64,000 nt of DNA, taken from Candidatus Endonucleibacter sp. (ex Gigantidas childressi) (GTDB lineage: Bacteria; Pseudomonadota; Gammaproteobacteria; Pseudomonadales; Endozoicomonadaceae). The notes beneath the pieces were generated by a model. The model was not told where the DNA came from. It did not search any database and saw only the letters and a program-made list of their open reading frames with translations. The translations under genes were made by a program, and so were the position numbers. Location: the NCBI GenBank assembly GCA_030674875.1, contig JASXSU010000002.1, positions 523,501-587,500 on the forward strand, given 5' to 3'. Shown here one piece after another: positions 17,696 through 27,246 of the stretch (its first letter is position 1; each line of letters opens with the position of its first letter).

Positions 17696-18786
17696 ATAAG
17701 ACCTTTGTTTTTTGCCATATTTTCATATTCAACTATTTGTTCTAAAGTTTTATTTAAAATATTTTTATCTTTATTGCGATAGTATTCATAGTACCATTGG
17801 CTTGTAAATCTAATAGTATCTTGATATTCCATATTCGCTTGCCACTTCATAAAAAACAATGCTTTATCACAATTTAATTTTAGTAATCCTGCTTCATGAA
17901 ATGGTACATTATCTGTAACCGTAAAAGCATTATCTGCATTTTCAAAATGCCAATATTTACTCAAATCTTCAAGTAGTTGTTTTACAGTATGATTTTGTTC
18001 TGCTCTAGGACCAAAATTGAATGCTTCTCCATGTAAATCATCATCGATATAAAGTTCTGCTCCTAAGTTTAAATAACCACTTAAGGGCTCAAGTACATGT
18101 TGCCACGGCCTCGTTGCTTCTGGACTTCTAATTTCAACAGCTTCCCCCTTACTCCAAGCTTCCATACAATCTACAACAATACGATTTTCTGCCCAGTCTC
18201 CACCACCAATAACATTACCAGCTCTGCCAATGGCTAATTTTATATTACAACTTTCTTTTTTGAAAAATGAATGGTAATAAGATTTAACTATTAATTCAGC
18301 GGCCCCTTTGCTACTGCTATAAATGTCCTTCCCCCCCATTTTGTCATCTTCCTTGTAACCCCATACTTGCTCAACATTATCGTAAGCCTTATCACTTGTA
18401 ATAATAATCGCAGTACATTTATGATTAGATTGCTTTAAAGCTTCTAAAATATTAGCTGTCCCCATTACATTTGATGAAATTGTTTCAATAGGATCACTAT
18501 ATGACGTTGATACGATAGATTGTGCCGCAAGATGGAATACAAACTCTGGTTGTTCATTTTTTATGATCGAAACTATTTTAGAAAGATCTCGCACATCTTC
18601 TTCATAATGATCAATTTTCTCTACTAGATTCAACTTTTCAAACATTGAAGGTTTTGTTGGAATGTCTTTAGAAAGCCCAATAACATGCGCCCCCAGTTTA
18701 ACAAGCCACACACTCAGCCAACTGCCCTTAAAGCCTGTATTTCCTGTAACTAATACATTTTTATCTTTATATGTATTATTAAACAT
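17683..18786 (-). CDS. rfbG: RfbG, CDP-glucose 4,6-dehydratase
   Basis: Converts CDP-glucose to CDP-4-keto-6-deoxyglucose, the entry point to CDP-deoxysugars. 367 residues, the normal size. The extended SDR Rossmann loop is VLVTGNTGFKGSWLSVWL (10-27), where NTGFKGSW is diagnostic for this enzyme; the catalytic YxxxK is IYSSSKGAAE near 155; GDWAENRIVVD is a further family signature. It begins at 18786, the last base of rfbF's stop overlap, so the two are translated together. Confidence 0.96.
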   Translation of the reverse strand: MFNNTYKDKNVLVTGNTGFKGSWLSVWLVKLGAHVIGLSKDIPTKPSMFEKLNLVEKIDHYEEDVRDLSKIVSIIKNEQPEFVFHLAAQSIVSTSYSDPIETISSNVMGTANILEALKQSNHKCTAIIITSDKAYDNVEQVWGYKEDDKMGGKDIYSSSKGAAELIVKSYYHSFFKKESCNIKLAIGRAGNVIGGGDWAENRIVVDCMEAWSKGEAVEIRSPEATRPWQHVLEPLSGYLNLGAELYIDDDLHGEAFNFGPRAEQNHTVKQLLEDLSKYWHFENADNAFTVTDNVPFHEAGLLKLNCDKALFFMKWQANMEYQDTIRFTSQWYYEYYRNKDKNILNKTLEQIVEYENMAKNKGLIWTE

Positions 18787-19565
18787 TATTTATTCCATAC
18801 ATTCCACAGTGCTTTATTATCATTCCAAAGCTCATTTAGCTTTTGTTTATCTCTCAAAGTATCCATTGGCATCCAGAAGTCATCATGCTTATAGGTAAAT
18901 ACCTCACCTTCCTTAGCAAGTTGCTTTAATGGTTCTTGTTCAAAAATAGTTCTATCTCCCTCTGTAATGTAATTAAAGGCTTCTGGCTGACAAACAAAAT
19001 ATCCTGCATTAATCCAACTTCCATCACCTTTTGGCTTCTCTTTAAATTCTTGTACTTTATTATCATTACTTATATCTAATGCCCCAAACCTTCCATCTGG
19101 CTGTGATGATGTCATTGTAATTATTTTACCATGTTTTTTATGAAACTTAATTAGTTCATTAATATCAATATTTGCAACGCCGTCACCATACGTTAACATA
19201 AAAGGCTCATTCCCAATAAATTTTTGCGCTCTTTTAATTCTCCCCCCTGTCATGCTATGAAGACCTGTATCAAGGAGTGTTACTTTCCAGGGTTCACTGG
19301 AGTTGTTATGAATTTCTAATTTTCCAGTTGACATATCTACCGTTACATCGCTTTGATGAAGAAAGTAGTTGGCAAAATACTCTTTTATACAATAGCCTTT
19401 ATAACCTAGTAAAATAACAAACTCATTAAAGCCATAATGCGAATAAGTTTTCATGATGTGCCACAAAATTGGTTTACCACCAATTTCAACCATTGGCTTT
19501 GGTCTTACTTCTGTTTCTTCACTCAAACGGGTTCCAAAACCACCTGCTAATAACAATACTTTCAT
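18786..19565 (-). CDS. rfbF: RfbF, glucose-1-phosphate cytidylyltransferase
   Basis: Makes CDP-glucose from CTP and glucose-1-phosphate. 259 residues with LLAGGFGTRLSEETEVRPKP (4-23), the nucleotide-binding signature, then GGKPILWHIMKTYSHYG and FVILLGYKGYCIKEYF. LTYGDGVANIDI near 127 holds the metal-binding Asp. Overlaps rfbG downstream and the DegT gene upstream by 4 bp. Confidence 0.97.
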   Translation of the reverse strand: MKVLLLAGGFGTRLSEETEVRPKPMVEIGGKPILWHIMKTYSHYGFNEFVILLGYKGYCIKEYFANYFLHQSDVTVDMSTGKLEIHNNSSEPWKVTLLDTGLHSMTGGRIKRAQKFIGNEPFMLTYGDGVANIDINELIKFHKKHGKIITMTSSQPDGRFGALDISNDNKVQEFKEKPKGDGSWINAGYFVCQPEAFNYITEGDRTIFEQEPLKQLAKEGEVFTYKHDDFWMPMDTLRDKQKLNELWNDNKALWNVWNK

Positions 19566-20866
19566 AAAGAATTTTCCTTAGTTAAAATATCACCTGATGT
19601 TTTAAGTTCACGTAATAATAACTCTAACCTTTCTTCTTTTATATTTCCATGAGTCGGTATATTAAATATATGGTCACAAACATACTCTGAAACTTTATTC
19701 TTCCCCACCATGTAACCTATTTCATCAAAGCGATCACTTTTTCCGGATGTGACTGTTTTAAACCATATCGAAAGATCTATTTTAGATTCAAATCTTTTTT
19801 CCCAATAGTCTCTGTTTTTGATAAGAAAACTATACCTTAAAAAAATATTTTGACTATCTTGCATATATCTGTCAGAATATATTTTTAGTACCCTATTAAA
19901 ATATACGGCTTTTTTTCTGCGGCTCTCTACATTTACCTGTAATTTTTCGACCTCTTCTATTCCTATTTTGGCAAAAACACTAGAGAGACGAGCTGGATAT
20001 GGATATTTTTTTATTTTATCTAGCTCATGAAACTGCTCATCTAAAAAGTAAGTCAAAAAATTCATCTTAGACAAACAACCATTAACAAACTTACCAATCC
20101 AATATATTTTCGGATGTAAAGTAATTGAATTAATTAAAAAAGTATTAGCTATTTTTAAAGTTATTTCAGTGGATAAGTATGGGATTTTTGAATAGAAATA
20201 ATTAAAGGCATCTTCATAGCAGGGGTTATTAACACTAACCACTCCACCTAGGCCTGTATTTATAACTTTACTTCTATCTGTGGAATAATAACCAAAATCA
20301 CCGATAGTTCCCGCAGATGAGCCTTCGATCTTAGCCCCTAGTGCCAATGCTGTATCTTCGATTAAAATCAAACCATATTTTTTAGCTATTTCTTTCAATT
20401 TTAAAATATTACACATTTGCCCAAATGTATGCTGCGCATATAGCACCTTAGTTTTTTCTGTGATTAGGTTTTCTACCTTAGACACATCAATATTAAAATC
20501 ATCCTTACTAATATCACAATAAACAGGAGTACCTTCTGCATAAAGGATTGCATTGGAAACCACAACACACGTATAAGAAGAGATAATTACTTCATCTCCT
20601 TTTTGGATCTGGATAACTTTTAAAATAGAGAAAAAACCCATTCGCCCATTTGCAAAAGTATAAATAGACCTTGAGTTCAATTCTTTTTCCAATATTTTTT
20701 TGTACAGAGTTTGTGATTTTCCTTTAATCAAATCCGTATTATCTTCTTTCAACGATAAATAGAAATTTTTAAGCCATTTAGGATCATTACTAATACTAAA
20801 AACATTCATTTTGAAGTGGGGATAAGAAGGAAGCATTGACCATATTTTCTTTATTATTGATTTCAT
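19562..20866 (-). CDS. DegT/DnrJ-family PLP protein, divergent
   Basis: 434 residues, about 60 longer than typical sugar aminotransferases, with an extra N-terminal segment before the PLP domain starts near residue 70 (FANGRMGFFSILKVIQIQKG). YAQHTFGQMCNILKLKEIAK and LIEDTALALGAK (about 172) match the family. The lysine region is STDRSKVINTGLGG near 198, where most have SFHATK-TTGEGG; the Lys is kept. It may act on a CDP- or UDP-linked keto sugar, or have a non-transaminase role. First gene of the tight rfbF-rfbG group; 75 bp separate it from the gene upstream. Confidence 0.8.
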   Translation of the reverse strand: MKSIIKKIWSMLPSYPHFKMNVFSISNDPKWLKNFYLSLKEDNTDLIKGKSQTLYKKILEKELNSRSIYTFANGRMGFFSILKVIQIQKGDEVIISSYTCVVVSNAILYAEGTPVYCDISKDDFNIDVSKVENLITEKTKVLYAQHTFGQMCNILKLKEIAKKYGLILIEDTALALGAKIEGSSAGTIGDFGYYSTDRSKVINTGLGGVVSVNNPCYEDAFNYFYSKIPYLSTEITLKIANTFLINSITLHPKIYWIGKFVNGCLSKMNFLTYFLDEQFHELDKIKKYPYPARLSSVFAKIGIEEVEKLQVNVESRRKKAVYFNRVLKIYSDRYMQDSQNIFLRYSFLIKNRDYWEKRFESKIDLSIWFKTVTSGKSDRFDEIGYMVGKNKVSEYVCDHIFNIPTHGNIKEERLELLLRELKTSGDILTKENSL

Positions 20867-20941
20867 AACTTTCTCATTTTCATATTAAAATAAAATCTCT
20901 TACAAAAAGAATTATTAGTCCATTCGACTTATTAATAAGAA

Positions 20942-22478
20942 TCAAAGTTCAAACATCTCTTTTATTTCATGTGGGGAGGGGTTATTAAATAAATTTTCCC
21001 GATATAGTTTCGCTATTTCAATTATTTGACCTTTATTTTCTTTTCTAAACTTAAGTAAGGTATTTATTTTTTCAGGCAACTCTTCACTGCTTAATGAAAT
21101 GCCCCACATTTTATCTTTCCCTAAAGGCATCATTGGATTAGATATTACACTATCCTTTTCACCAACTAGTATAACCGACACCCCCATGGCAATAGCTTCA
21201 ACAGCAGTCCCAGATGCTGAAGTAATAACTATTTGAGAATCTTTCAAATAATCATATAAATCTCCTGAAATTTTTCTCCAATTATTTTTTATTAAGTGAT
21301 TCATTGAAGCATAAGTTTAATGCTGGATGAGGCTTTATTAAAAAATCTTCAGTGCAAGTAGATTTTGAAACTAATCTTAATAAATTATAAGATTCCTTTT
21401 CAAAATAAGATAACAATACTAAACTTTTTAAATCATCGCCATTTGAATTGATTGGCTGATCAAACAAGTCAAGGTACCTTAATGAGACTCCAGGTTCATA
21501 CTTCAAACCACTGCATAGAATATTTTCTTTCCCATTAGTTAATATTTTGTTTGGTACTAAACCTAACTTTATTTCTTGCTCTGACACGCCCAAGTTGACC
21601 CAGATAGAATGACGTAAAAAAAACTGACAACCAATAATATTAACAACCCCAGAACCATCCCTCAACCCTCTATAAAAATTTTTATGGATAACTTGTGATT
21701 CATCCCAAGATAATACTTTGATTTTTGGGTGTAAATTTGATAATTTCTCCCCCATTAAACGCCTTGCATAGTTATGCCAAGTCGTAGCTAATGTATTAAC
21801 AAGCTCTTCTTGGATCAATTTATTTATATTACCAGAGTTATTTAAACTTTTGCATAAATTCAGAACTTTCCAAGGATAAACTAGAATAAATTTAATTATT
21901 TTTATAATTTCTGTTATTTGAAATAATTCAAAATCAGTAATATAATCAATATTAGTTGTTTGTATTTTTTTAAAAATAGAGTAAAATTTTAATGGATTAT
22001 GAGACCCATAAAATATTGGTGCATATATATAAGGAACGTTATTACGCTCAAGAATAGTATCTAACCCCCTAAGATAGTTCCGATCCCTAAAGTTGTTTTT
22101 CTTTATATTATCAACAACTGAAAAAATGTCGACAACAACTAGTTCTGTTTGGTTTTTTATTGACTTGGCATATCTATTATTTTTATATCCTGACAAATGA
22201 AATGCTGTTTTTTTAGCCAGCCATAAAAACACCAAAGCAAAGCTCTTGATATAATATAGTATTACTTTTTTTGCTACTGTAGATAATAAAACCTTTCCCT
22301 TAGCCTTTTCTCTTTTGTAAATTCGATTAAGTAAATTATTTATATATGGATTTCTACTTAGCAGAGGATTTGCCAATAAGTATTTATCTTTATAAGCATT
22401 ATTATTTATTTCATTCAAACTATTAGAAAATACCTCACAAGCATGTTTTTCTAAGTCTGTTTGGTATAGTTTATTCAT
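20942..22478 (-). pseudogene. Surface-polysaccharide biosynthesis protein, frameshifted
   Basis: The frame 22478-21282 (398 residues) ends just after FLIKPHPALN, and a second frame (21304-20942) continues with GDLYDYLKDSQIVITSASGT and AVEAIAMGVSVILVGEKDS. Together they give about 510 residues with the C-terminal GT-B-like fold of capsule transferases (KPHP, then a Ser/Gly-rich loop). The break is at an A6 run near 21290: removing one A restores LNKNNWRKISGDL. Either a real slip (possibly reversible) or a sequencing error. The donor is unknown. Confidence 0.7.
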
Positions 22479-22792
22479 CCACTTCCTCTAAACTGAATTT
22501 AAAATATTTGAATATGTTGCTTTCTAAGTAATTAAAAAGATATCAAGTAAGATAATAATGCGAAAATTTATAATATAAAGCTGTAAGCTAAATGCTAAAA
22601 ATAGCAACCATTTGTTTTTTTTTATTTTAACATCACTCAATGAATAAACCATTCATAAATTCAGATGAGTATGGGTTTGTTATTAACGTCACATTAATAG
22701 TGTTATAAATATCATTTGGAGAACTATTTTATAGTATTTACGTAAATCTTAAAGATAGACTTGTTTTGTTCAAAATTTTAGTGTGATATTTG
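22479..22792. other. AT-rich gap without a gene
   Basis: 314 bp, very AT-rich, without a credible coding frame. It separates two transcription blocks of the polysaccharide locus and could hold a promoter for the downstream block, but I could not pick a convincing one. A T-rich run at about 22613-22628 is the only notable feature. Confidence 0.3.
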
Positions 22793-23410
22793 CTATTCAA
22801 AATCCATATCCTTAAAACTATAAATATACGAGTACTGTTTAAGAATTATATTATTATATGCATAAAATTTTATTCCATTATCTTCTGCCGCATTTGCATC
22901 TGTTAATGCGTCACCTATCAAAATCGTTTCATTTTTTTTGTATTTATTTTGTTTCAATACCGATTCAACTAAAATTGACTTCGGGGTAGGACTTCCATTG
23001 ATAGATACAAAATATTGGCTAAGATAGAGCTCTTTACACAAAAACCTCAACTCTTTTTCTTCTGACCCTGAAACTATATGAAAATTAAAGTTATTGTATC
23101 TACGCTGTATATATCGTAAGCTGTCTTTTATTAAGTTCTCTTTTTTACAAAGCTTACTGATTACAATGCTTCCAAATTTTTCAGCTTGAAGCCGTACATC
23201 GCTTTCTGTCACCCCCTCCCCTAAAATACTCTCATAAAAATATTTTATTTTTTCAAATCTAGACACACCACCATTTTGCAAATGGTACTTATAGAGCCTA
23301 TCTGTTTTCTCCTTAGAGTGTTGATTAAATAACTCTACAAACCCCTCCCCTTTGATTTTCATACTATCTATAATAACACCATCAAAGTCCCATAAAATAT
23401 TCTTAATCAT
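22793..23410 (-). CDS. HAD-superfamily phosphatase
   Basis: 205 residues from the ATG at 23410, which overlaps the previous gene by 8 bp; the longer frame to 23455 is only read-through of that gene. Motif I is LWDFDGVIIDS at the N-terminus, a helical cap follows, motif II is FHIVSGS near 130, and motifs III/IV are TPKSILVESV and ILIGDALTDANAAE. It is a beta-phosphoglucomutase/phosphoglycolate-phosphatase-like enzyme. In this setting it may dephosphorylate a sugar or sugar-acid phosphate. Confidence 0.88.
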   Translation of the reverse strand: MIKNILWDFDGVIIDSMKIKGEGFVELFNQHSKEKTDRLYKYHLQNGGVSRFEKIKYFYESILGEGVTESDVRLQAEKFGSIVISKLCKKENLIKDSLRYIQRRYNNFNFHIVSGSEEKELRFLCKELYLSQYFVSINGSPTPKSILVESVLKQNKYKKNETILIGDALTDANAAEDNGIKFYAYNNIILKQYSYIYSFKDMDFE

Positions 23411-24065
23411 CAACTCTACCAAACACTGTGCAGGGTAAACCATCACATTGTTCAATCCTTAACGGAGAAACAATAACTTGTTTTAAACTGACAGCTTCGC
23501 TAACCTCTCTTAAATCCATATCTTCTAGTAGTAAAATTGGGTGTTTAGGGTTTAAAAATCTTAGGTGTGCTTTTCGACCTAAAGATCTGTTTTGCAAGGA
23601 GGAAACAGAAATAGAATCAAACCCTATTATCCTAATTTTTTTAAACTTATTCGCTATAAAGTCATATACATCAGGATGAAACCCATAGTTTTCTTTCCAA
23701 TATTCATCTGAATCTCTTTTCATGCAACTCCCTGTTTTTATGATTATAATATCGTAACTATGATCATCAATCAATTTTAGTTTATTAGTTAACTTCTCAT
23801 TTATAATTAATTCATCTTGTTGAATCTCGATAATTAAAGGGGTTTCAAAAAACCAAAATCCAGCTTCATAATCTTCTATTGTTTGACCATCTTGGTAAAA
23901 GTGATAAGGCATGTCAATATGAGTTCCAACATGAACCGTAGTATTTATTACCGTATCATTAGCAATATCACCCCTAGATATACTGCTTTTCTTAACTTGC
24001 CCAAACCTATTACGATTGCCATACGTAGGAGTTAAATGATTTAATATGTAGGATAAGTATATCAT
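23403..24065 (-). CDS. Cyclase/kynurenine-formamidase-like metal-dependent hydrolase
   Basis: Member of the cyclase family (PF04199 type), about 220 residues. The zinc-binding signature HxGTHxDxPxHF is present as HVGTHIDMPYHF near residue 48. ATG 24065 follows the epimerase stop directly; an alternative at 24080 overlaps it. Family members hydrolyse formamides or cyclic amides; in nucleotide-sugar loci they are uncommon. Removal or formation of a formyl or lactam group on a sugar acid is possible but unproven. Confidence 0.8.
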   Translation of the reverse strand: MIYLSYILNHLTPTYGNRNRFGQVKKSSISRGDIANDTVINTTVHVGTHIDMPYHFYQDGQTIEDYEAGFWFFETPLIIEIQQDELIINEKLTNKLKLIDDHSYDIIIIKTGSCMKRDSDEYWKENYGFHPDVYDFIANKFKKIRIIGFDSISVSSLQNRSLGRKAHLRFLNPKHPILLLEDMDLREVSEAVSLKQVIVSPLRIEQCDGLPCTVFGRVDD

Positions 24066-24066
24066 A

Positions 24067-24951
24067 TTACAGTGCGTCATTATTGTAAATTTCTTGAATA
24101 CATTCTAAGATACCTTGACCTAAATCTATATAAGGATTTGCTACAAGCTTTTTTGCAACGGTAGGATTAAATGAATATGGTGTTATTTTATAGTGTCCCA
24201 CGTTATCTACACCAACCTGTTTAATATTTAGCTTGTTTTGCATGATTTCATTAATCATAGTTAACAAATCAATTCTTTTCAATTTCTCTATCCCTGTTAA
24301 TATAATGTTATCATTTTCGTATTGTGCATCCTCTATAATATCAACAGATAATCTGGCTGCATCTGCTGCGTGTATATACTCCCGCAAGTCCTCTCCATCA
24401 CCTTTATAATATAATTCACCAAATTTAAGCGCCTCAGATAAAAGGTTATAAATGTAATTATTATGACTAGCTCTTTCTCCATACAATGAGCCATATCTTA
24501 TAACAGTATATTTTAGTCCGTACCTTTTATAGTATTCTTCTGTAAGCTTTTCTCCGCTTTGCTTACTGATACCATAAAAAGAGCCTTCATTGCCCAAAGC
24601 ATAAGCACTACTGGCATATACAAAGCGCTCAATATTTTCATTTTTTCTACAAGATTCAAGTATATTTAAATTGCCGATTACATTTATATTCATAGTGCTT
24701 ATTGGGTCATGTATTGCATCATCAAGGTTAGCTATAGCCACAAAATTATAAACCACATTAGCGTTTTCAATAGTCACTTGAATATTTTCAATATCAAGCA
24801 CATTTATTTTTTTAAATTTTTGATCCTCTTTAATATATTGTGATTTTTTTATGTCGGCGATAGTCACATCATAATTCCTACGAGTCAACTCATCAGCAAC
24901 ATAAGAGCCTAAAAAACCACTACCTCCAAATATTATTACTTTTTTACTCAT
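24067..24951 (-). CDS. NAD-dependent epimerase/dehydratase
   Basis: Extended SDR of 294 residues. NAD loop IIFGGSGFLGSYVADEL (5-21), a DIENI acidic turn, and the catalytic FYGISKQSGEKL (YxxxK) near 137. I start at the ATG 24951; the longer reading MLRSH comes from the adjacent IS5 terminal repeat. The IS inserted just upstream of this start and separated it from its former upstream neighbour at 26326, so its translation or expression may be altered. Substrate: an NDP-sugar, identity unknown. Confidence 0.9.
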   Translation of the reverse strand: MSKKVIIFGGSGFLGSYVADELTRRNYDVTIADIKKSQYIKEDQKFKKINVLDIENIQVTIENANVVYNFVAIANLDDAIHDPISTMNINVIGNLNILESCRKNENIERFVYASSAYALGNEGSFYGISKQSGEKLTEEYYKRYGLKYTVIRYGSLYGERASHNNYIYNLLSEALKFGELYYKGDGEDLREYIHAADAARLSVDIIEDAQYENDNIILTGIEKLKRIDLLTMINEIMQNKLNIKQVGVDNVGHYKITPYSFNPTVAKKLVANPYIDLGQGILECIQEIYNNDAL

Positions 24952-26288
24952 ATGAGACCTCAGCATAACTCAACAAAGACGATTATATTCTGGTAAAATA
25001 TTGGCATGCAAAAATCCTTCATAACACAGCCCAAACTCTTTGTTTCAGCCAGCGACCTAAATCATCCAATTCTTCGTAGTCTGAATGATACGGAAGCGCT
25101 GCTGGAGTGGTCAGAGATTGAGAAGTTACTATCCTCAATCTAAGCCTCTAACACCGGTCGCCCCAGTTATCCTCTGTTGACCTTGTTTCGAGCCTTATTG
25201 CTTGGAACATGGTATCGCTTATCCGATGTACAGTTGGCTCAGTGCTTGTATATACCCGTCGCCTTTCAAGTTGCTACGTTGTTGGCTGCGTTCGCTCACC
25301 CCGATCACCTACTACTCGTAGGCTCACGGGGCTTCGCTTACTTGCTGCCTAGTAGCAATTTGAAATGCTTTGGGTATAGAGATCTTCTGTTTTGTAAATT
25401 TTGTCACCTTGAACTTGGTGGAGCAGTTCCCGAAGCCTCCACCTTGGGACGATTTCGAACACGACTTGTCGAACACCGTCTGTGGGATCAATTATTGGCA
25501 GAGATTAATCGTCAACCTGAAGCCAAAAACATCATAATGAGCGAAGGTCGCATTAATATCATTGATGCTACACCGATAGAGGCAGCGCGATCAGGTTCGG
25601 GTCGCGATAAAAGCGGAAAACCGACAAAAGATCCTGAAGCTGGTTGGCACGTTAAGAATGACAATCGTGGTAACAAAAAAAGCACCTATGGTTTTTCCCT
25701 TCATACCGGTGTCGATGAAGATGGCTTTATTCATAGGCAAAGCATAACGCCTGGCAATGTTCATGATTCTCGGGAGCGTGATACCCTGCTACTGGGGGAT
25801 GAAACGGCACTGTATGCGGATTCCGCTTACAGCTCTGGGCAGACCCCGAGAGAAATTAGCGCAGCTAGGTATTAAAGATCAAGTTCAACGTAAGGGCTAC
25901 AGAGGAAAGCCTCTATCGAAAGAAGATAAAACTCGTAACAAAGAAATAGCCGTAACACGGGCGGGTGGTGAGCGTCCTTTTGCCACCTATAAAAGACACT
26001 ACGGGCTTGCCAGAACTCGGTTCATGGGCCTTGCCAAAAATGCGACGATTTATGGGCTGGCCGCTATTACTGCGAACATTCGTAAAGGTACTAAGTTGTT
26101 GGTGCTCTATGGTGTGTCAAAACCATGTTATACAGGATAGGTACGTCAAAAATCAGTCCGCAGCACTAAAATCAGTGTATAAAACAAATAATTTGATGTT
26201 CAACGCCTTAGAAAGCTACGTAATGGCTGACAAAACTTGGAAAGTTCAATTACCGTGACCAAAGTCGTTGGTTATACTGAGGTCTCAT
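24952..26288 (+). mobile_element. IS5-family element, full-length but defective
   Basis: Bounded by ATGAGACCTCAGCATAAC and its inverted partner at 26288, flanked by an ATAT duplication. The DDE transposase parts are all present: IIDATPIEAA, LYADSAYSS and GGERPFATYKRHYG. It is broken three ways: a TAA after LSSI at 25142-25144, a 128-bp palindromic repeat inserted at 25251, and a frameshift after AYSSGQT at about 25840. It sits inside the polysaccharide operon on the opposite strand and breaks the link between the dehydrogenase (26326) and the epimerase (24951). Confidence 0.92.
25251..25378. repeat. Palindromic repeat family 1, full copy inside a transposase gene
   Basis: 128 bp from TATACCC to GGGTATA, absent from the other IS5 copy, where the empty site reads GTGCTGGTATAGAGATC at 8389-8405. 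TTTCAAGTTGCT near the left end pairs with AGCAATTTGAAA near the right end, and CCTACTACTCGTAGG lies in the middle, so the strand folds into a long hairpin. A TATA tetranucleotide lies at both junctions. This is the best evidence that the family moves (MITE-like). Confidence 0.85.
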
Positions 26289-26329
26289 CAGAATATAATC
26301 GCCTTTGTTGAGTTATGCTGAGGTCTCAT
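26289..26329 (-). mobile_element. Extra inverted IS5 left end
   Basis: 41 bp directly after the IS right end are the reverse complement of the left terminus of the same IS (CAGAATATAATCG... GCTGAGGTCTCAT). The element is thus framed by two left ends facing each other. Its last bases supply the TGA stop (26326-26328) of the dehydrogenase gene. Confidence 0.8.
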
Positions 26330-27246
26330 ATATTGAAATATCTTTTTAGATGGCTTATAGCACTCATCCCCATTGCTTCAACAGCCTCACCTGAGTTACC
26401 GCCGATATGGGGAGTGCATATTAAATTAGGCAAATTTATAAACTCTCTATCTGTAGGTGGCTCTTCTAAATAAGCATCAATTCCGGCTCCTGCTATTATA
26501 TTATTTTTCAATGCATACTTTAAGTCAACCTCGTTGATAATGCCGCCACGAGCAGTATTTAAAATATAAGCGGTATCTTTCATTGCTTTTAAAACATTTA
26601 TATCCACCATATTATTAGTTGTGCTATTGTGTGGAGTATGAATAGTAACAATGTCAGAATATTTATATATATCTTCTTTTGAAGCCTCATATAAATTGTT
26701 ATTCTTGTAATATTCATCTTGGCTTTGAATATCGTTTACAAAAATTTTACATCCGAAGGGCTTCAACAACCGTATAACTTCTTTTCCAATATACCCGACT
26801 CCAATAATACCAATAGTTTTACCGCTAAGCTCAAACCCACCTGATTTATTCCAAATACCATTTTTATGCTGGTTTGAGGTAACAAATAAATTCCTGCTTA
26901 ACATCATCATAAAACCAAGTGTCATTTCGGCAACAGATATTTTATTAACCCCTGCAGTCCAACCGATTTTGACTGCTCTTTTTTTGCATTCTTTTAAGTC
27001 GATATTGTTAAGACCAACACCATATTTAGAAATCATTTTAAGCTTTGGACAGGCATCTAATACTTCTGCGTTAATTGACTCTAATCCAACAATAATTGCA
27101 TCGGCATCTTTTATATGCTCGATTAGTTCATTGTGATGAAATCTTTTTTCAGATAAGTTTAGCTTGGTACCTGGGAAGAATTTATATATTTCTGTTTGTA
27201 ACTTCTTGTTTTTAGAAAAACTTGGTGATGTTACTATTACATTCAT
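26326..27246 (-). CDS. D-2-hydroxyacid dehydrogenase (SerA-like)
   Basis: NAD(P)-dependent oxidoreductase that interconverts 2-hydroxy and 2-keto acids, 306 residues. NAD loop TIGIIGVGYIGKEVIRLL (about 145); catalytic Arg in NTARGGIINE (about 233), Glu in YLEEPP and His in CTPHIGGNSG (about 283). The stop codon lies in the IS5 end, so the last residue or two may be foreign. It neighbours genes for 2-keto-3-deoxy acid sugars, for which a 2-keto/2-hydroxy acid step is sensible. Confidence 0.9.
   Translation of the reverse strand: MNVIVTSPSFSKNKKLQTEIYKFFPGTKLNLSEKRFHHNELIEHIKDADAIIVGLESINAEVLDACPKLKMISKYGVGLNNIDLKECKKRAVKIGWTAGVNKISVAEMTLGFMMMLSRNLFVTSNQHKNGIWNKSGGFELSGKTIGIIGVGYIGKEVIRLLKPFGCKIFVNDIQSQDEYYKNNNLYEASKEDIYKYSDIVTIHTPHNSTTNNMVDINVLKAMKDTAYILNTARGGIINEVDLKYALKNNIIAGAGIDAYLEEPPTDREFINLPNLICTPHIGGNSGEAVEAMGMSAISHLKRYFNI

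Noticed and set aside
21288-21300. Programmed frameshift in the split polysaccharide gene
   Set aside because: The required shift is +1 (or -2) on an A6 tract, not a standard -1 slippery heptamer, and no pseudoknot was evident. A mutation is simpler.
24952-24966. Longer N-terminus (MLRSH) of the epimerase
   Set aside because: These codons are the IS5 terminal repeat; homologues start at MSKK (24951).
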